From Xaviernesmea oryzae (GTDB lineage Bacteria; Pseudomonadota; Alphaproteobacteria; Rhizobiales; Rhizobiaceae): a stretch of 64,000 nt of DNA. The DNA is taken from assembly GCF_900109605.1 (NCBI RefSeq), contig NZ_FOAM01000005.1, positions 124,001-188,000 of the forward strand. Reading direction: 5' to 3'. Shown one piece after another: positions 38,011 through 47,632 of this stretch (position 1 is the first letter of the stretch; each line of letters opens with the position of its first letter). Under the pieces are notes generated by a model that was given only the letters and a program-made list of their open reading frames with translations, ran no database searches and was not told where the DNA came from. The position numbers and the translations under genes were made by a program.

Positions 38011-39327
38011 TCAGCTATCAGCCGGCAGGGTCAACGGCAGGCGGATCGATTGGGTCAGGCCGCCACCGAAGCGATTGGCAATGCTGATGCTGCCGCCGAA
38101 ACGCTCGATGATCTCCTTGGAAATCGCCAGACCGAGGCCTGCGCCAGGCAGAGCGCGCCGGCGGCCGGGCTCGACACGGAAGAACGGCTCGAAGACCTGA
38201 CCGAGAAGCGATTCGGGAATACCAGGCCCGCGGTCATGGATGATGACCAGGGCGCGCGTGCCGAACCGCCGAACCACGATCTCCGCGCCGCCACCATGTG
38301 TGGCGGCATTGACCATGAGATTGCGTAGAGCGCGTTTTAAGGCCAGCGGCGTGGCCATCATGCGCAGCGGCTCAGCGGCGTAGGGCACGCGTTCATCGCC
38401 GGTCTGATTCTCGGTAGCCGTCTTGGACGCGAGACGGATATCAAGACCGAGCGTCACCAGTTCGTTGCGCAGCGTCGTCACGATGTCGCCCAGATCGACC
38501 ATGCAGGTCGGGTCCTGCTCATGACCGACCTCTTCATGCACCAGTTTGATTGCGCTGTCGGCAATGGCGGAGAGCTCATCGAGATCGGACAGCCATTTGC
38601 GCCGCTCTTCCTCGGGCAGGAATTCCACACGCAGGCGCAGCCGCGTCATAGGGGTGCGCAGATCGTGCCCGGCGGCGGCGACAAGCCGCATACGGCTCTC
38701 GGTCGCCGCCTTCAGCCGCGTCGAAAGCCGGTTGAGAGAGCGGGCTGTCATGCGCATTTCCAACGGGCCACTCTCGGGAATGACGGGCAAATCGCCATCC
38801 GCGCCGATGCGCTCGACCGCATCGTGAATGATCTGCAAAGGCCTGGTGAAGCGGATCGCGGCAACGAGCGAGACGCAGGTCGCGCCGGCGACGATCAGGA
38901 TCATCCAGATGACGAAGACCAACCATCCGCCAGGCGGCGGGCGAATGTCCTGCAGAGGGACAACCAACACGCCGCGCGGACCAAGATCGACCGAAACGCT
39001 AAGCGGCGTATCAGGCGAGGCGCGAACGACCGACAGAGCGCGTGCCGGGCCGATTGCCGCCACCTCACGCTGGAGAACAAGGCCAAGCTCCGGATCGGGC
39101 ACGCCTTGCGCACTGCTGGTCTGGAGCTGCACACCAGCCGCCACGGCTGCCTGCGGATTCTGCTCGACCAGCCTGGCCAGCAGCTGGATCTGCTGCGCCA
39201 TCGGGCGCAGCACGGTCTCGGACAAAGGATTACGCAGGATGACACTGGCCGCAAGCGTCGCAAGCGCCACCACGCAGACAATGGCCAGCAGCAGAAGCGC
39301 GCCCAGCCGATTGCGCAGGGAGATCAT
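38011..39327 (-). CDS. EnvZ-like sensor histidine kinase
   Basis: 438 residues. Two membrane helices (about 10-30 and 140-165) frame a short periplasmic domain of about 110 residues. HAMP follows (RFTRPLQIIHDAVERIG), then the H box with His221 (GHDLRTPMTRLRLR), the N box (NLMVNAATHG), and G boxes (DRGPGIP, GAGLGLAIS). It phosphorylates the OmpR-like partner encoded upstream, whose stop overlaps this start by four bases. The stimulus is not evident; the gene neighbours give no clear target. Confidence 0.95.
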   Translation of the reverse strand: MISLRNRLGALLLLAIVCVVALATLAASVILRNPLSETVLRPMAQQIQLLARLVEQNPQAAVAAGVQLQTSSAQGVPDPELGLVLQREVAAIGPARALSVVRASPDTPLSVSVDLGPRGVLVVPLQDIRPPPGGWLVFVIWMILIVAGATCVSLVAAIRFTRPLQIIHDAVERIGADGDLPVIPESGPLEMRMTARSLNRLSTRLKAATESRMRLVAAAGHDLRTPMTRLRLRVEFLPEEERRKWLSDLDELSAIADSAIKLVHEEVGHEQDPTCMVDLGDIVTTLRNELVTLGLDIRLASKTATENQTGDERVPYAAEPLRMMATPLALKRALRNLMVNAATHGGGAEIVVRRFGTRALVIIHDRGPGIPESLLGQVFEPFFRVEPGRRRALPGAGLGLAISKEIIERFGGSISIANRFGGGLTQSIRLPLTLPADS

Positions 39328-40046
39328 CGTCCAACCAGAACCGCGCGGACGGGGAGCGTCATCTGATAACCGCCATTGCGCACGGTCTTGAACACCGGCC
39401 CGGCGTCCGTATCGCCCAGCTTGCGGCGAAGCCGGCTCATCAGCACATCGATCGAACGGTCGAAGGGGCTGCGCTCCCGGCCGGATTGGGTGAACTCAAG
39501 AAGCTGCTCGCGCGAGAGAAGACGGCCCGGCCGCTCCAGGAAGACCATCAGCAGCGCGAACTCCGCTCCGGTCAGCACCACTTCCTCGTTGTCGCGCAGG
39601 ACCCGGCGCAATTGCGGATCCACTTCGAAAGCGCCGAAGGCAAAGATCTGAAACTGGGTTTCGGGAGAACGCTCGCCAGTGTGGCGCCGCAGCACGGCGC
39701 GAATGCGCGCCACCAGTTCACGCGGGTTGAAAGGCTTGCCGATATAGTCATCCGCGCCGAGTTCCAGCCCGACAATACGATCGACATCCTCTTTCAGAGC
39801 CGTCAGCAGGATGACGGCAACAGGCGGCTCGGTATGGGCAAGCGCCCGGCAAACGTCCAGGCCCGAGCCATCCGGCAGCATGACGTCGAGAACCACCAGA
39901 TCCGGCGTGTGCATGGCCAGGATCGCTTCGCATTCGCGCTTGCCCGCGGCCTCGCGCACGCGAAAACCCTGCGCCTGAAGATAGCGCGAGAGCAGCGTCC
40001 GGATTTCCACGTCATCGTCGACGATCAAGATATTATCCTGGCTCAT
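39324..40046 (-). CDS. OmpR-family response regulator
   Basis: 240 residues. Receiver domain with acidic pocket DDD (10-12), phospho-acceptor Asp54 (LVVLDVMLPDGSG) and Lys in IGKPFNPREL, followed by a winged-helix DNA-binding domain (VVLTGAEFALLMVFLERPGR...FDRSIDVLMSRLRRKLGD). It is the first gene of the operon with the EnvZ-like kinase. Direct repeats at 40146-40171 upstream could be its own binding site. Confidence 0.96.
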   Translation of the reverse strand: MSQDNILIVDDDVEIRTLLSRYLQAQGFRVREAAGKRECEAILAMHTPDLVVLDVMLPDGSGLDVCRALAHTEPPVAVILLTALKEDVDRIVGLELGADDYIGKPFNPRELVARIRAVLRRHTGERSPETQFQIFAFGAFEVDPQLRRVLRDNEEVVLTGAEFALLMVFLERPGRLLSREQLLEFTQSGRERSPFDRSIDVLMSRLRRKLGDTDAGPVFKTVRNGGYQMTLPVRAVLVGR

Positions 40047-40145
40047 GCGGACAGGATTGCCCCATCAATCATGGATTGGAAAGCGTGAAAGAATGGACTT
40101 ATACAGTCTGCACTGCATCAGCGGGGGACAGCATTGTCCAGACAT

Positions 40146-40171
40146 GATAAATTTACATTCAGATAAATTTA
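40146..40171. promoter_or_regulatory. Tandem GATAAATTTA repeats upstream of the response regulator
   Basis: Two identical ten-base copies (40146-40155 and 40162-40171), start-to-start distance 16 bases, each containing the palindrome TAAATTTA, in an AT-rich island about 100 bases ahead of the regulator gene. Tandem sites suit an OmpR-type dimer, but a period near 10-11 bases would be more usual. Confidence 0.4.
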
Positions 40172-40365
40172 GTCATATTTATTCAAAAAATCTGCTGAAT
40201 CCTATTGAAATCCCACAGGAATTGGCACCTGAAGTCGTTCTTTTTCAGCAGGGCACTACCTCAATACGCATCGACGGTGCAGCGGCCGGCCTGAGGCGGC
40301 ATGTGATTCTCTGCCATATGACGTCCGGGTTTTCCCCGAATTGTGTGGATCCGGGCTCGGTGCCT

Positions 40366-41379
40366 TCAGGCGAATTTCAAAAACGGCAGGAGCTTCAGCG
40401 ACGGCGCGCCGGACTTGGAGAGCGCTGCCTCGGCGAGGTGCACCGCATTGGCGGCGATCGCATCGACGGGATGCTCAATCCGCGTCGCATCGGCGCCCGG
40501 CGTGTCCGGCGTGCCAAGCGTGCCGAAGGCCATGACGGCGCGTGCGGGATCGACGTGCGGGCGGGCGGTGAGGAACAGCCGCCGGGCGCGCTCGAAACTG
40601 GGCAGGGCCATGCAGACCAAGGCACTGAGGTCAGGCATTTCAGCCAGAACAGCACCGATGCGGCGCTCCTCCTCCACCCGGTCGCTGCAGGCAGAGACGG
40701 TCACGAAGGAGAGGCCGTGACGGGCGGCAGCCGGCGCCAGCGCCTCTGCCACACGGCGGGTATAGAGCGCACCCGCAGCGATCTCGGCCTCGCTTGGCCC
40801 GACGAACAGGGCCGCGTGGTGCCCCCAGCTGGACAGGGTGGCGGCGGCGAGATCGACTGCGCCAGCGAAGTCGTAATCGACGAAGCGCATCTGGGAAGGC
40901 TCTGACGGCTCGCCAATGGCGACGGCTGGAATGCCTGCGCGGTCAAGAAGCCGCACACGCGGATCCTCGGCCACGACGGAGAGGAGCATGACGGCATCGG
41001 CCTTGCGGCCGGTGACGAGACGCACCAGCTCCTCCGCCCGATCAAAACCATCGGTGCGCACCAAAAGCTGATAGCCCCGCGCCGCGGCGGCTGCGGCGAT
41101 GGCCATCAGATAAACGCCAAGCCCGGCATTGGGAGGACTGAACTGTGCGGGCACGGAAAGCGCCAATGTCTGGCTGCGGGCGCTGCGCAGCGAACGCGCA
41201 GCCGCGTTCGGCGTGTAGTCGAGAACACGGATGGCATCCTCCACCAGCTGCCGGGTTTCCTGTGAAATCGGCCGTGTGCCGTTGATCACATAGGACACCG
41301 TACTCTGTGAGACTCCGGCCAGCCGCGCCACGTCGGTCATGGAGGCGCCGCCCGCGCGCTTTTGCTCCTGATCATCCAT
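40366..41379 (-). CDS. LacI-family transcriptional regulator
   Basis: 337 residues from ATG 41379 (GGGAGG six bases upstream). Helix-turn-helix SMTDVARLAGVSQSTVSYVI near residues 14-33, hinge region AARSLRSARSQ, then a periplasmic-binding-protein-like effector domain. It lies 200 bases downstream of the alpha-glucosidase gene in the same direction and probably regulates it in response to a disaccharide or its product. No ABC or PTS transporter gene is adjacent, unlike classical agl clusters of rhizobia. Confidence 0.93.
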   Translation of the reverse strand: MDDQEQKRAGGASMTDVARLAGVSQSTVSYVINGTRPISQETRQLVEDAIRVLDYTPNAAARSLRSARSQTLALSVPAQFSPPNAGLGVYLMAIAAAAAARGYQLLVRTDGFDRAEELVRLVTGRKADAVMLLSVVAEDPRVRLLDRAGIPAVAIGEPSEPSQMRFVDYDFAGAVDLAAATLSSWGHHAALFVGPSEAEIAAGALYTRRVAEALAPAAARHGLSFVTVSACSDRVEEERRIGAVLAEMPDLSALVCMALPSFERARRLFLTARPHVDPARAVMAFGTLGTPDTPGADATRIEHPVDAIAANAVHLAEAALSKSGAPSLKLLPFLKFA

Positions 41380-41580
41380 GCGCGCCCTCCCGCCTGGAAA
41401 CATCCCTGAACCGGTCGGATGTCGAAAAAAGTGGCATCGGCTTCACACGGTGACGACAGATACCCTGCCGCCGTCTACCGAGGCGATAGCCAGCTGAACC
41501 AATCGACCTGCGGGCGAACGCGCACCCGCAGAAAAGATCAGACCTTGCAACAACAGCCTGACAGCATCAGGCGGCAGCGG

Positions 41581-43254
41581 TCAGGCCGGACGCTTGAGCC
41601 AGACTGTGGTGTCTGCCGGCAGCCCGTTTTCGGACAGCGGCCCGCTGGCGAGGATGAGTTCGCCTTCCGGCAATGCAGTCGCCTGTTCGCCGAAGTTGCA
41701 GACCACCAGAATGCCATCGACGGTGAAGGCCAGCACATCGGCGGAACCCGTCTCGACCCAATCGAGCACGGATGCGCCGAGTCCGAGCCGCGCCCGTTCG
41801 GCTAGCAGGATTTTGTAGAAGGCGAGCGTCGATGTCTCGTCTCGCTCCTGGCGGTCGCGGGCCAGTTCGCCGAACACCGGAGGCTGCGGCAACCAGGCTG
41901 GCCCGCCAAAGCCGAAATTCGGCTGATCGGCCACCCATGGCAGCGGCACACGGCATCCATCGCGGCCATAGCGTTGGCCCTTGGTGCGGATGAAGGTGGG
42001 ATCCTGGCGAAGATGGTCGGGAATGTCGATCACCTCAGGCAGGCCCAATTCCTCGCCTTGATAGAGATAGGCGCAGCCTGGCAAGGCCAGCATCAGGGCG
42101 GTTGCCGCGCGTGCGCGCTTCAGGCCAAGCACCGGATCCGGCAGATCAGGCGAGCGGGGGCCGACACCATCGCTATGCACCACCTTGGAGTCTGGCGCGA
42201 AGCCGAGACGCGAGGCGTGACGAATAACGTCATGGTTCGAGAGGACCCAGGTGCTGGCCGCACCGACGGCATAGAAGGCGGCAAGCGAATCGTCGATCAC
42301 CTGCTTCAACGCGGTCGGAGACCAGGCGGATGTCAGAAATTCGAAATTAAAGGCCTGATGCATCTCATCCGGTCGCACCCAGTCGCTCAGCCGCTTCAAC
42401 GGCGCAACCCAGGCTTCGGCGCAGAGAATGCGGTCGGGACCATAGCTTTCCAGCACCTGGCGCCATTCGCGGAAAATCGCGTGCACTGTCTCCAGGCCCC
42501 AATAGGGGCTGACGGCGAAGGGGTCCGCCTGGCCGGCATCGTAATCCGGCAGCTCTGGGTCCTTGGCCAGGCCATGGGCGACATCGACGCGGAAACCATC
42601 GACACCGCGATCCAACCAGAAGCGCAGCACCTCGATGAACCGGTCATGCACCCAGCGGTTCGACCAATCAAAGTCCGGCTGGCTGCTGTCAAAGAGATGC
42701 AGATACCACTGGCCGGGCGTGCCATCCGGATTGGTCGTTCGAGTCCAGGCCGGCCCGCCGAAAACCGACTGCCAGTTGTTGGGCGGCAGCGCGCCATCGG
42801 GACCGCGACCGTTGCGGAAGATATAACGCCCGCGCTCGATGCTGCCTTCAGGCGAAATCAACGCCTCCTTGAACCAGCGATGGGCGCTGGACGAATGGTT
42901 GGGAACGATATCGACGATCACCTTCAGGCCGAGCTGATGCGCCTGCTCCAGCATGCGCTCGAAATCATCGAGGGTGCCGAACAGCGGATCGACATCCGTG
43001 TAATCCGCCACGTCGTAGCCGGCGTCCTTCTGCGGCGACGGATAGAAGGGCGACAGCCAGATGGCATCGACCCCAAGGGAGGCCAATTGCGGAAGCTTCT
43101 CGGTGATTCCCTTGAGATCGCCGATGCCGTCGCCATTTCCATCGGCGAAGGAGCGCGGGTAGATCTGATAGATCACCGCCGTGCGCCACCAGCCATCGGC
43201 TTTTCGGTCGGCAGGCGTGGTGTGCGTGAGATTGGAGGTCTGCAGCATAGGCAT
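41581..43254 (-). CDS. GH13 alpha-glucosidase / oligo-1,6-glucosidase type
   Basis: 557 residues. The four amylase motifs are present: IVDIVPNHSS, the nucleophile Asp in GVDGFRVDVAHGL, the acid/base Glu in ILCAEAW, and the transition-state stabiliser in LSNHDV. The N-terminal WWRTAVIYQIYPRSFADGNG is typical of exo-acting alpha-glucosidases (AglA-like). No signal peptide, so it should hydrolyse alpha-1,4/1,6 glucosides such as sucrose, maltose or trehalose-type sugars in the cytoplasm after uptake. AGGA precedes ATG 43254. Confidence 0.95.
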   Translation of the reverse strand: MPMLQTSNLTHTTPADRKADGWWRTAVIYQIYPRSFADGNGDGIGDLKGITEKLPQLASLGVDAIWLSPFYPSPQKDAGYDVADYTDVDPLFGTLDDFERMLEQAHQLGLKVIVDIVPNHSSSAHRWFKEALISPEGSIERGRYIFRNGRGPDGALPPNNWQSVFGGPAWTRTTNPDGTPGQWYLHLFDSSQPDFDWSNRWVHDRFIEVLRFWLDRGVDGFRVDVAHGLAKDPELPDYDAGQADPFAVSPYWGLETVHAIFREWRQVLESYGPDRILCAEAWVAPLKRLSDWVRPDEMHQAFNFEFLTSAWSPTALKQVIDDSLAAFYAVGAASTWVLSNHDVIRHASRLGFAPDSKVVHSDGVGPRSPDLPDPVLGLKRARAATALMLALPGCAYLYQGEELGLPEVIDIPDHLRQDPTFIRTKGQRYGRDGCRVPLPWVADQPNFGFGGPAWLPQPPVFGELARDRQERDETSTLAFYKILLAERARLGLGASVLDWVETGSADVLAFTVDGILVVCNFGEQATALPEGELILASGPLSENGLPADTTVWLKRPA

Positions 43255-43835
43255 CCTTTCCTCAGGAAAGCACGCTCCCAGGAGGAGTGGAGCGAGCGGA
43301 AATGAAAAGCGTCAAGGCCGGCCAGGATGGGGAGCATCGTCCGGCATGGAAGGGTGACCAAACAGAAGTCGCGTTTCCTCATCGATACTAATCGACGATC
43401 GATCGATGACAAGGGTTTGACCCATGATTGCGTAGACTTTATTGCGCTGGATCCAACGATCAGGCTCATTGCGTCGGAAATTTGGCTATGATGCCTCGCA
43501 AATCATACGGCGCTCTACGCAGTATATGATGACAAGGACGTCCACACCATCGATAGGAATCGACAGATTCAGCGCCGAGTAACCGCTCACCATCATAGAA
43601 AGTGCGGTCTCTTCGCTTCAGGCCTTGTCGAGCATACAAACACTGCCTTCTACTGCGGAAGATGGTGCAGACGACCGGATAGCAATACCGGCTGGCCTAG
43701 CCGCAAGGGGACCGTGTAAGCAGGCATGACGACAGGCCAAACCGATGCATCAATATGACGGGCAATCGGCTATCGTTTTAGCCCAAACGACCTGGCCACC
43801 CCGGCGGTTCGCCCGCCCTATCGAGGAATGTTTGC
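43255..43835. other. Intergenic region, alpha-glucosidase / aldolase
   Basis: About 580 bases between divergent genes, with lower GC than the neighbours around 43380-43620. Short self-complementary stretches (ATCGATCGAT near 43400) might be part of an operator for the LacI regulator, but no classic centred LacI palindrome was found. No gene recognised. Confidence 0.35.
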
Positions 43836-44630
43836 ATGGCCCATATGCTGCCTACCGGATCGCCTTCAACCCCGGCCGGCGCCAACCAACCGGACCTGGA
43901 GAGGCCAGAGATCTGGCAGGCGCGGGTAGACCTGGCGGCCTGCTTCCGAATGGCCGCGCGATACGGCATGGAAGAGGGCATCTGCAATCATTTCTCGGCA
44001 GTGGTGCCGGGCTATGACGATCTCTTTATCGTCAACCCCTATGGCTATGCCTTCAGCGAGATCACGGCGTCGATGCTGCTGATCTGCGATCTCCACGGCC
44101 AGGTTGTGTCGGGTGCAGGCAAGCCCGAGGCGACCGCTTTTTACATTCACGCCCGCCTGCACAGCCGCGTACCACGCGCCAAGGCTGCTTTTCACACGCA
44201 TATGCCTTATGCCACGGCGCTCTCGATGACCGAGGGCGAGCCGCTGATCTTCGCCGGCCAGACCGCGCTGAAATTCTACGGCCGCACCGCCTTCGACCGG
44301 GATTATAACGGCCTGGCGCTGGACGAGCGCGAGGGCGACCGGATTGCCGGCGCCGTGGGCAGTGCGGACATTCTCTTCATGAAGCATCACGGCGTGATGG
44401 TGCTGGCGCCCAACATCGCCGAAGCCTGGGACGATCTCTATTATCTGGAGCGCGCGGCCGAAGTTCAGGTCCTCGCGCTGTCGACCGGCCGGCCCGTCCT
44501 GCCCGTCAAACCGGAGATTGCCGAAGCCGCCTATCGCCAGATGCGCGAAGGCGATCCGGAATCCGCGCGCCTGCATCTCGAAGCGATCAAGCGCCGGCTG
44601 GATCGCGAAGCGCCTGATTACAAGGCATAA
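43836..44630 (+). CDS. Class II aldolase/adducin family protein
   Basis: 264 residues. GMEEGICNHFSAVVPG, FHTHMPYATALS (zinc ligands His-x-His) and the later MKHHGVMVLAPN (third His) match the class II aldolase/adducin fold. The acidic catalytic residue expected in fuculose- or ribulose-phosphate aldolases (a Glu in the NxS region) appears replaced by the KPEATAFYIHA segment, so the reaction may be a decarboxylation, epimerisation or aldol cleavage. GAGGA eight bases ahead of the ATG. Stand-alone gene converging with rcnB. Confidence 0.88.
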   Translation: MAHMLPTGSPSTPAGANQPDLERPEIWQARVDLAACFRMAARYGMEEGICNHFSAVVPGYDDLFIVNPYGYAFSEITASMLLICDLHGQVVSGAGKPEATAFYIHARLHSRVPRAKAAFHTHMPYATALSMTEGEPLIFAGQTALKFYGRTAFDRDYNGLALDEREGDRIAGAVGSADILFMKHHGVMVLAPNIAEAWDDLYYLERAAEVQVLALSTGRPVLPVKPEIAEAAYRQMREGDPESARLHLEAIKRRLDREAPDYKA

Positions 44631-44649
44631 GCGCTCAAAACCAAGTCGA

Positions 44650-44679
44650 GAGCCCGGCGCTGTGCGACGCGCCGGGCTC
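44650..44679. terminator. Hairpin between convergent aldolase and rcnB genes
   Basis: GAGCCCGGCGC (44650-44660) pairs with GCGCCGGGCTC (44669-44679), 20 bases after the aldolase stop and 18 before the rcnB stop, suitable for both transcripts. Confidence 0.75.
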
Positions 44680-44696
44680 CTGCACTATGCCGAGCC

Positions 44697-45011
44697 TTAT
44701 CGCACGCCGATCACATTGCTGATCGTGCCGTTGCCGATCGAGATCAGCAGGAAGTCGCGGTCCGCGCGCACCCAGCGATAGCCGCGCGGCGGCGGGGCAA
44801 GTCGGTAACGACGGAAGTCGCGCACATCCTGCACGCGCCGCCGCTCTTCGCGTGAGAGGCGATGGCCGCGCTTCCAGCTATGCTTGGTGATAACGACCTT
44901 CTTTTCGATCCGATCAGGCCGGCGATGATCCTGAGCAAAGGCCTCGGTGATCGGCAGCAGCGAGCCCATGACAAAGGTGCAGGACAGAGCGGCGATAGCG
45001 AGTTTCTTCAT
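44697..45011 (-). CDS. rcnB: RcnB-family periplasmic protein
   Basis: 104 residues. A signal peptide ends near EAFAQ. The mature protein is very basic, with KKVVITKHSWKRGHRLS, then RRYRLAPPPRGYRWVRADRDFLLISIGNG, the RcnB signature of a PPxGYxWV turn and a final strand. In Escherichia coli RcnB influences nickel/cobalt retention; homologues are abundant in rhizobia with unclear roles. GGAG lies seven bases ahead of ATG. Divergent from the catabolic operon. Confidence 0.9.
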   Translation of the reverse strand: MKKLAIAALSCTFVMGSLLPITEAFAQDHRRPDRIEKKVVITKHSWKRGHRLSREERRRVQDVRDFRRYRLAPPPRGYRWVRADRDFLLISIGNGTISNVIGVR

Positions 45012-45201
45012 GTCGGTTCTCCGTTTGGAACGGCTTACAAGTATCGTACTGAAGATGAATGAAAACTGAAGCTATGATTACAATTTCGTAATCGAATCAT
45101 ATCTTTAGAAGATAATCCATCAGAGGGCTCTGATGCGGTTGCCCGCATCACATTCTGCTGCGCACCCTGCTGTGGCTCGCTTCGGCCGGCGCATTTTCAG
45201 C

Positions 45202-45244
45202 TTGACGGGCCCGCAGCCGACCATATATTTTAAGCTTAAAGTAT
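45202..45244 (+). promoter_or_regulatory. Promoter with overlapping palindromic operator of the catabolic operon
   Basis: TTGACG (45202-45207), a 16-base spacer and TATATT (45224-45229) form a housekeeping-type promoter. The 12-base perfect palindrome TTTAAGCTTAAA (45229-45240), extendable to 45225-45244 with one mismatched pair, covers the end of the -10 box and the expected transcription start. A repressor bound here would block initiation. MarR-type regulators often use such sites, but no regulator gene is adjacent. Confidence 0.7.
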
Positions 45245-45309
45245 CTTGGATGCGTCGGACCGCTCAGGCTCCGCCTCACCGGGATGAGCGATCAGGGAAG
45301 GAACAGCAC

Positions 45310-47625
45310 ATGCGCATCGTCTGCATCGGCGGGGGGCCTGCCGGCCTCTATTTCGGCCTTCTGATGAAGAAGCTCCACCCGACCCATGATGTCACCGTGG
45401 TCGAACGCAACCGTCCTTATGACACCTTCGGCTGGGGCGTGGTCTTCTCCGACGCCACCATGGCCTCCATGCGGCATTGGGACCCTGAGAGCGCTGCCGA
45501 AATCGAGGATGCTTTCAATCATTGGGACGATATCGAGGTGCTGTTCAAAGGCACGCGGCAGCGCACCACGGGCCATGGCTTCGTCGGCATCGGCCGCAAG
45601 AAGCTCCTGAACATTCTGCAGGCGCGCTGCGAAGCGCTCGGCGTGGTGCTGAAGTTCGAAACCGATGTCGATAGCGATCTCGATTTCCCCGATGCCGATC
45701 TCGTCATTGCCTCCGACGGCCTCAATTCCACGATCCGCAACAAATATGCCGAGATCTTCGAGCCCGATCTGGTGGTGCGGCCGAACCGCTACATCTGGCT
45801 TGGCACCAACAAGCTGTTCGACGCCTTTACCTTCGATTTTCGCAAGACCGATCACGGTTGGTTCCAGGCGCATATCTACAAGTTCGACGAGACGACCTCG
45901 ACCTTCATCATCGAGACCACGGAAGAGGCCTATCAGGCGCATGGGCTCGGCGAGATGGATCAGCAGGGTTCGATCGACTTCTGCCAGGAGCTGTTCTCTG
46001 AGGTGCTGGAAGGCGCGCCGCTGATGACCAATGCGCGCCATCTGCGCGGCTCGGCCTGGCTGAATTTCAGCCGGCTGATCTGCGGCAAGTGGAGCCATTT
46101 CAACGGCCAGAGCCATGTCGTGCTGATGGGCGACGCCGCCCATACCGCCCATTTCGCCATCGGCTCCGGCACCAAGCTCGCCATCGATGACGCCATCGAG
46201 CTGGCCAACCAGTTCAACAAGGCAGGCCATGGCAAAGAGAGCATTCCGGCGGTTCTCCAGACCTATGAGGACATCCGCCGCGTCGATGTCGCCCGCATCC
46301 AGAATGCGGCGCGCAATGCCATGGAATGGTTCGAGGTCGTCGGCCGGCGCTATGCCGACACGCTGGAGCCGGAACAGTTCATGTATTCCATGCTGACGCG
46401 TTCGCAGCGCATCAGTCACGAAAACCTGCGGCTGCGCGACAAGGCCTGGCTGGAAGGCTATGAGCGCTGGTTCGCCCGCCGCCAGGGGCTGAACGTGCCG
46501 GATGACGAGCGCTGTCTGCCGCCGATGTTCACGCCCTTTTCGGTGCGCGGCGTCACGCTTGCCAATCGTGTCGTCGTCTCGCCCATGGCCATGTATTCGG
46601 CCAAGGACGGGTTGATCGACGATTTTCACATGGTCCATCTCGGCAGCCGCGCCATGGGCGGCGCCGGTCTCGTCTTTGCCGAAATGACCTGCGTCTCTCC
46701 GGATGCACGCATCACCCCCGGATGCCTCGGCCTGTGGAACGACGCGCAGATGGAGGGCTGGAAGCGGCTTGCGGCTTTTGTTCATGGCAATACGCGCGCC
46801 AAACTCGCCGTTCAGCTCGGCCATGCCGGACGCAAGGGCGCAACCAAGCTCGCCTGGGAGGGCATCGACCAACCTCTCGAGACGGGCAGCTGGCGGCTGA
46901 TTTCAGCCTCCGCCCTGCCCTATCTGAAAAATAGCCAGGTTCCCAAAGCCATGGATCGGGCGGATATGGACAGGGTCACGGCCGATTTCGTCGCCGCCGC
47001 CCGCCGGGCTGCCGAAGCCGGTGTGGACTGGCTGGAGCTGCACTGCGCCCACGGCTATCTGCTCTCCGCCTTCCTTTCGCCTCTGACCAACCGGCGCGAG
47101 GACGCCTATGGCGGCAGCCATGAGAACCGCGCGCGCTTTCCGCTGGAGGTCTTCCACGCCATCCGCGCTGTCTGGCCGGAGGATCGACCGATCTCGGTTC
47201 GCCTCTCCTGCCACGACTGGACCGAGGGTGGAAACACGCCCGAAGATACGGCGATCTTCGCCGGAATGTTCAAGGAGGCCGGCGCCGACCTGATCGACTG
47301 CTCTTCCGGCCAGGTCTGGAAGGAGGAAAAACCTGTCTATGGCCGGCTGTTCCAGACCCCCTTCTCCGACAAGATCCGCAACGAGATCGAAATTCCGACG
47401 ATTGCCGTCGGCGCGATTTCGGAGGCCGACCACGCCAATTCGATCATCGCTGCCGGCCGCGCCGATCTCTGCGCCGTGGCCCGGCCGCACCTGGCCGATC
47501 CGGCCTGGGCGCTGCATGAGGCGGCCAAAATCGGCGTGACCACGGTGCCCTGGCCGAAGCAGTATTACTCTGCCAAGGGGCAGTACGAGACCAACCTTGC
47601 CCGCGCTGCGGCGCCGGCCAAGTGA
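45310..47625 (+). CDS. FMO-OYE fusion: salicylyl-CoA 5-hydroxylase / 2-aminobenzoyl-CoA monooxygenase-reductase type
   Basis: 771 residues from ATG 45310 (GGGAAGGA seven bases upstream). The N-terminal half is an FAD aromatic monooxygenase: GGGPAG (7-12), DG and GDAAH (274-278). The C-terminal half, from about residue 400, is an Old Yellow Enzyme-type FMN reductase ([45 protein letters not shown]). This fusion is known for enzymes acting on aryl-CoA thioesters: 5-hydroxylation of salicylyl-CoA or hydroxylation plus reduction of 2-aminobenzoyl-CoA. It opens a seven-gene operon. The substrate is likely a CoA thioester of an ortho-substituted benzoate; no CoA ligase is in the cluster. Confidence 0.9.
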   Translation: MRIVCIGGGPAGLYFGLLMKKLHPTHDVTVVERNRPYDTFGWGVVFSDATMASMRHWDPESAAEIEDAFNHWDDIEVLFKGTRQRTTGHGFVGIGRKKLLNILQARCEALGVVLKFETDVDSDLDFPDADLVIASDGLNSTIRNKYAEIFEPDLVVRPNRYIWLGTNKLFDAFTFDFRKTDHGWFQAHIYKFDETTSTFIIETTEEAYQAHGLGEMDQQGSIDFCQELFSEVLEGAPLMTNARHLRGSAWLNFSRLICGKWSHFNGQSHVVLMGDAAHTAHFAIGSGTKLAIDDAIELANQFNKAGHGKESIPAVLQTYEDIRRVDVARIQNAARNAMEWFEVVGRRYADTLEPEQFMYSMLTRSQRISHENLRLRDKAWLEGYERWFARRQGLNVPDDERCLPPMFTPFSVRGVTLANRVVVSPMAMYSAKDGLIDDFHMVHLGSRAMGGAGLVFAEMTCVSPDARITPGCLGLWNDAQMEGWKRLAAFVHGNTRAKLAVQLGHAGRKGATKLAWEGIDQPLETGSWRLISASALPYLKNSQVPKAMDRADMDRVTADFVAAARRAAEAGVDWLELHCAHGYLLSAFLSPLTNRREDAYGGSHENRARFPLEVFHAIRAVWPEDRPISVRLSCHDWTEGGNTPEDTAIFAGMFKEAGADLIDCSSGQVWKEEKPVYGRLFQTPFSDKIRNEIEIPTIAVGAISEADHANSIIAAGRADLCAVARPHLADPAWALHEAAKIGVTTVPWPKQYYSAKGQYETNLARAAAPAK

Positions 47626-47632
47626 GGCTATC

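Noticed and set aside
40045-40905. Plus-strand frame starting in the AT-rich region upstream of the response regulator
   Set aside because: Most of it is antisense to the LacI gene, and the first 90 residues have no recognised motif or ribosome site.
45292-46872. 526-codon minus-strand frame opposite the FMO-OYE gene
   Set aside because: Antisense shadow with biased composition; the plus strand has complete flavoprotein motifs.
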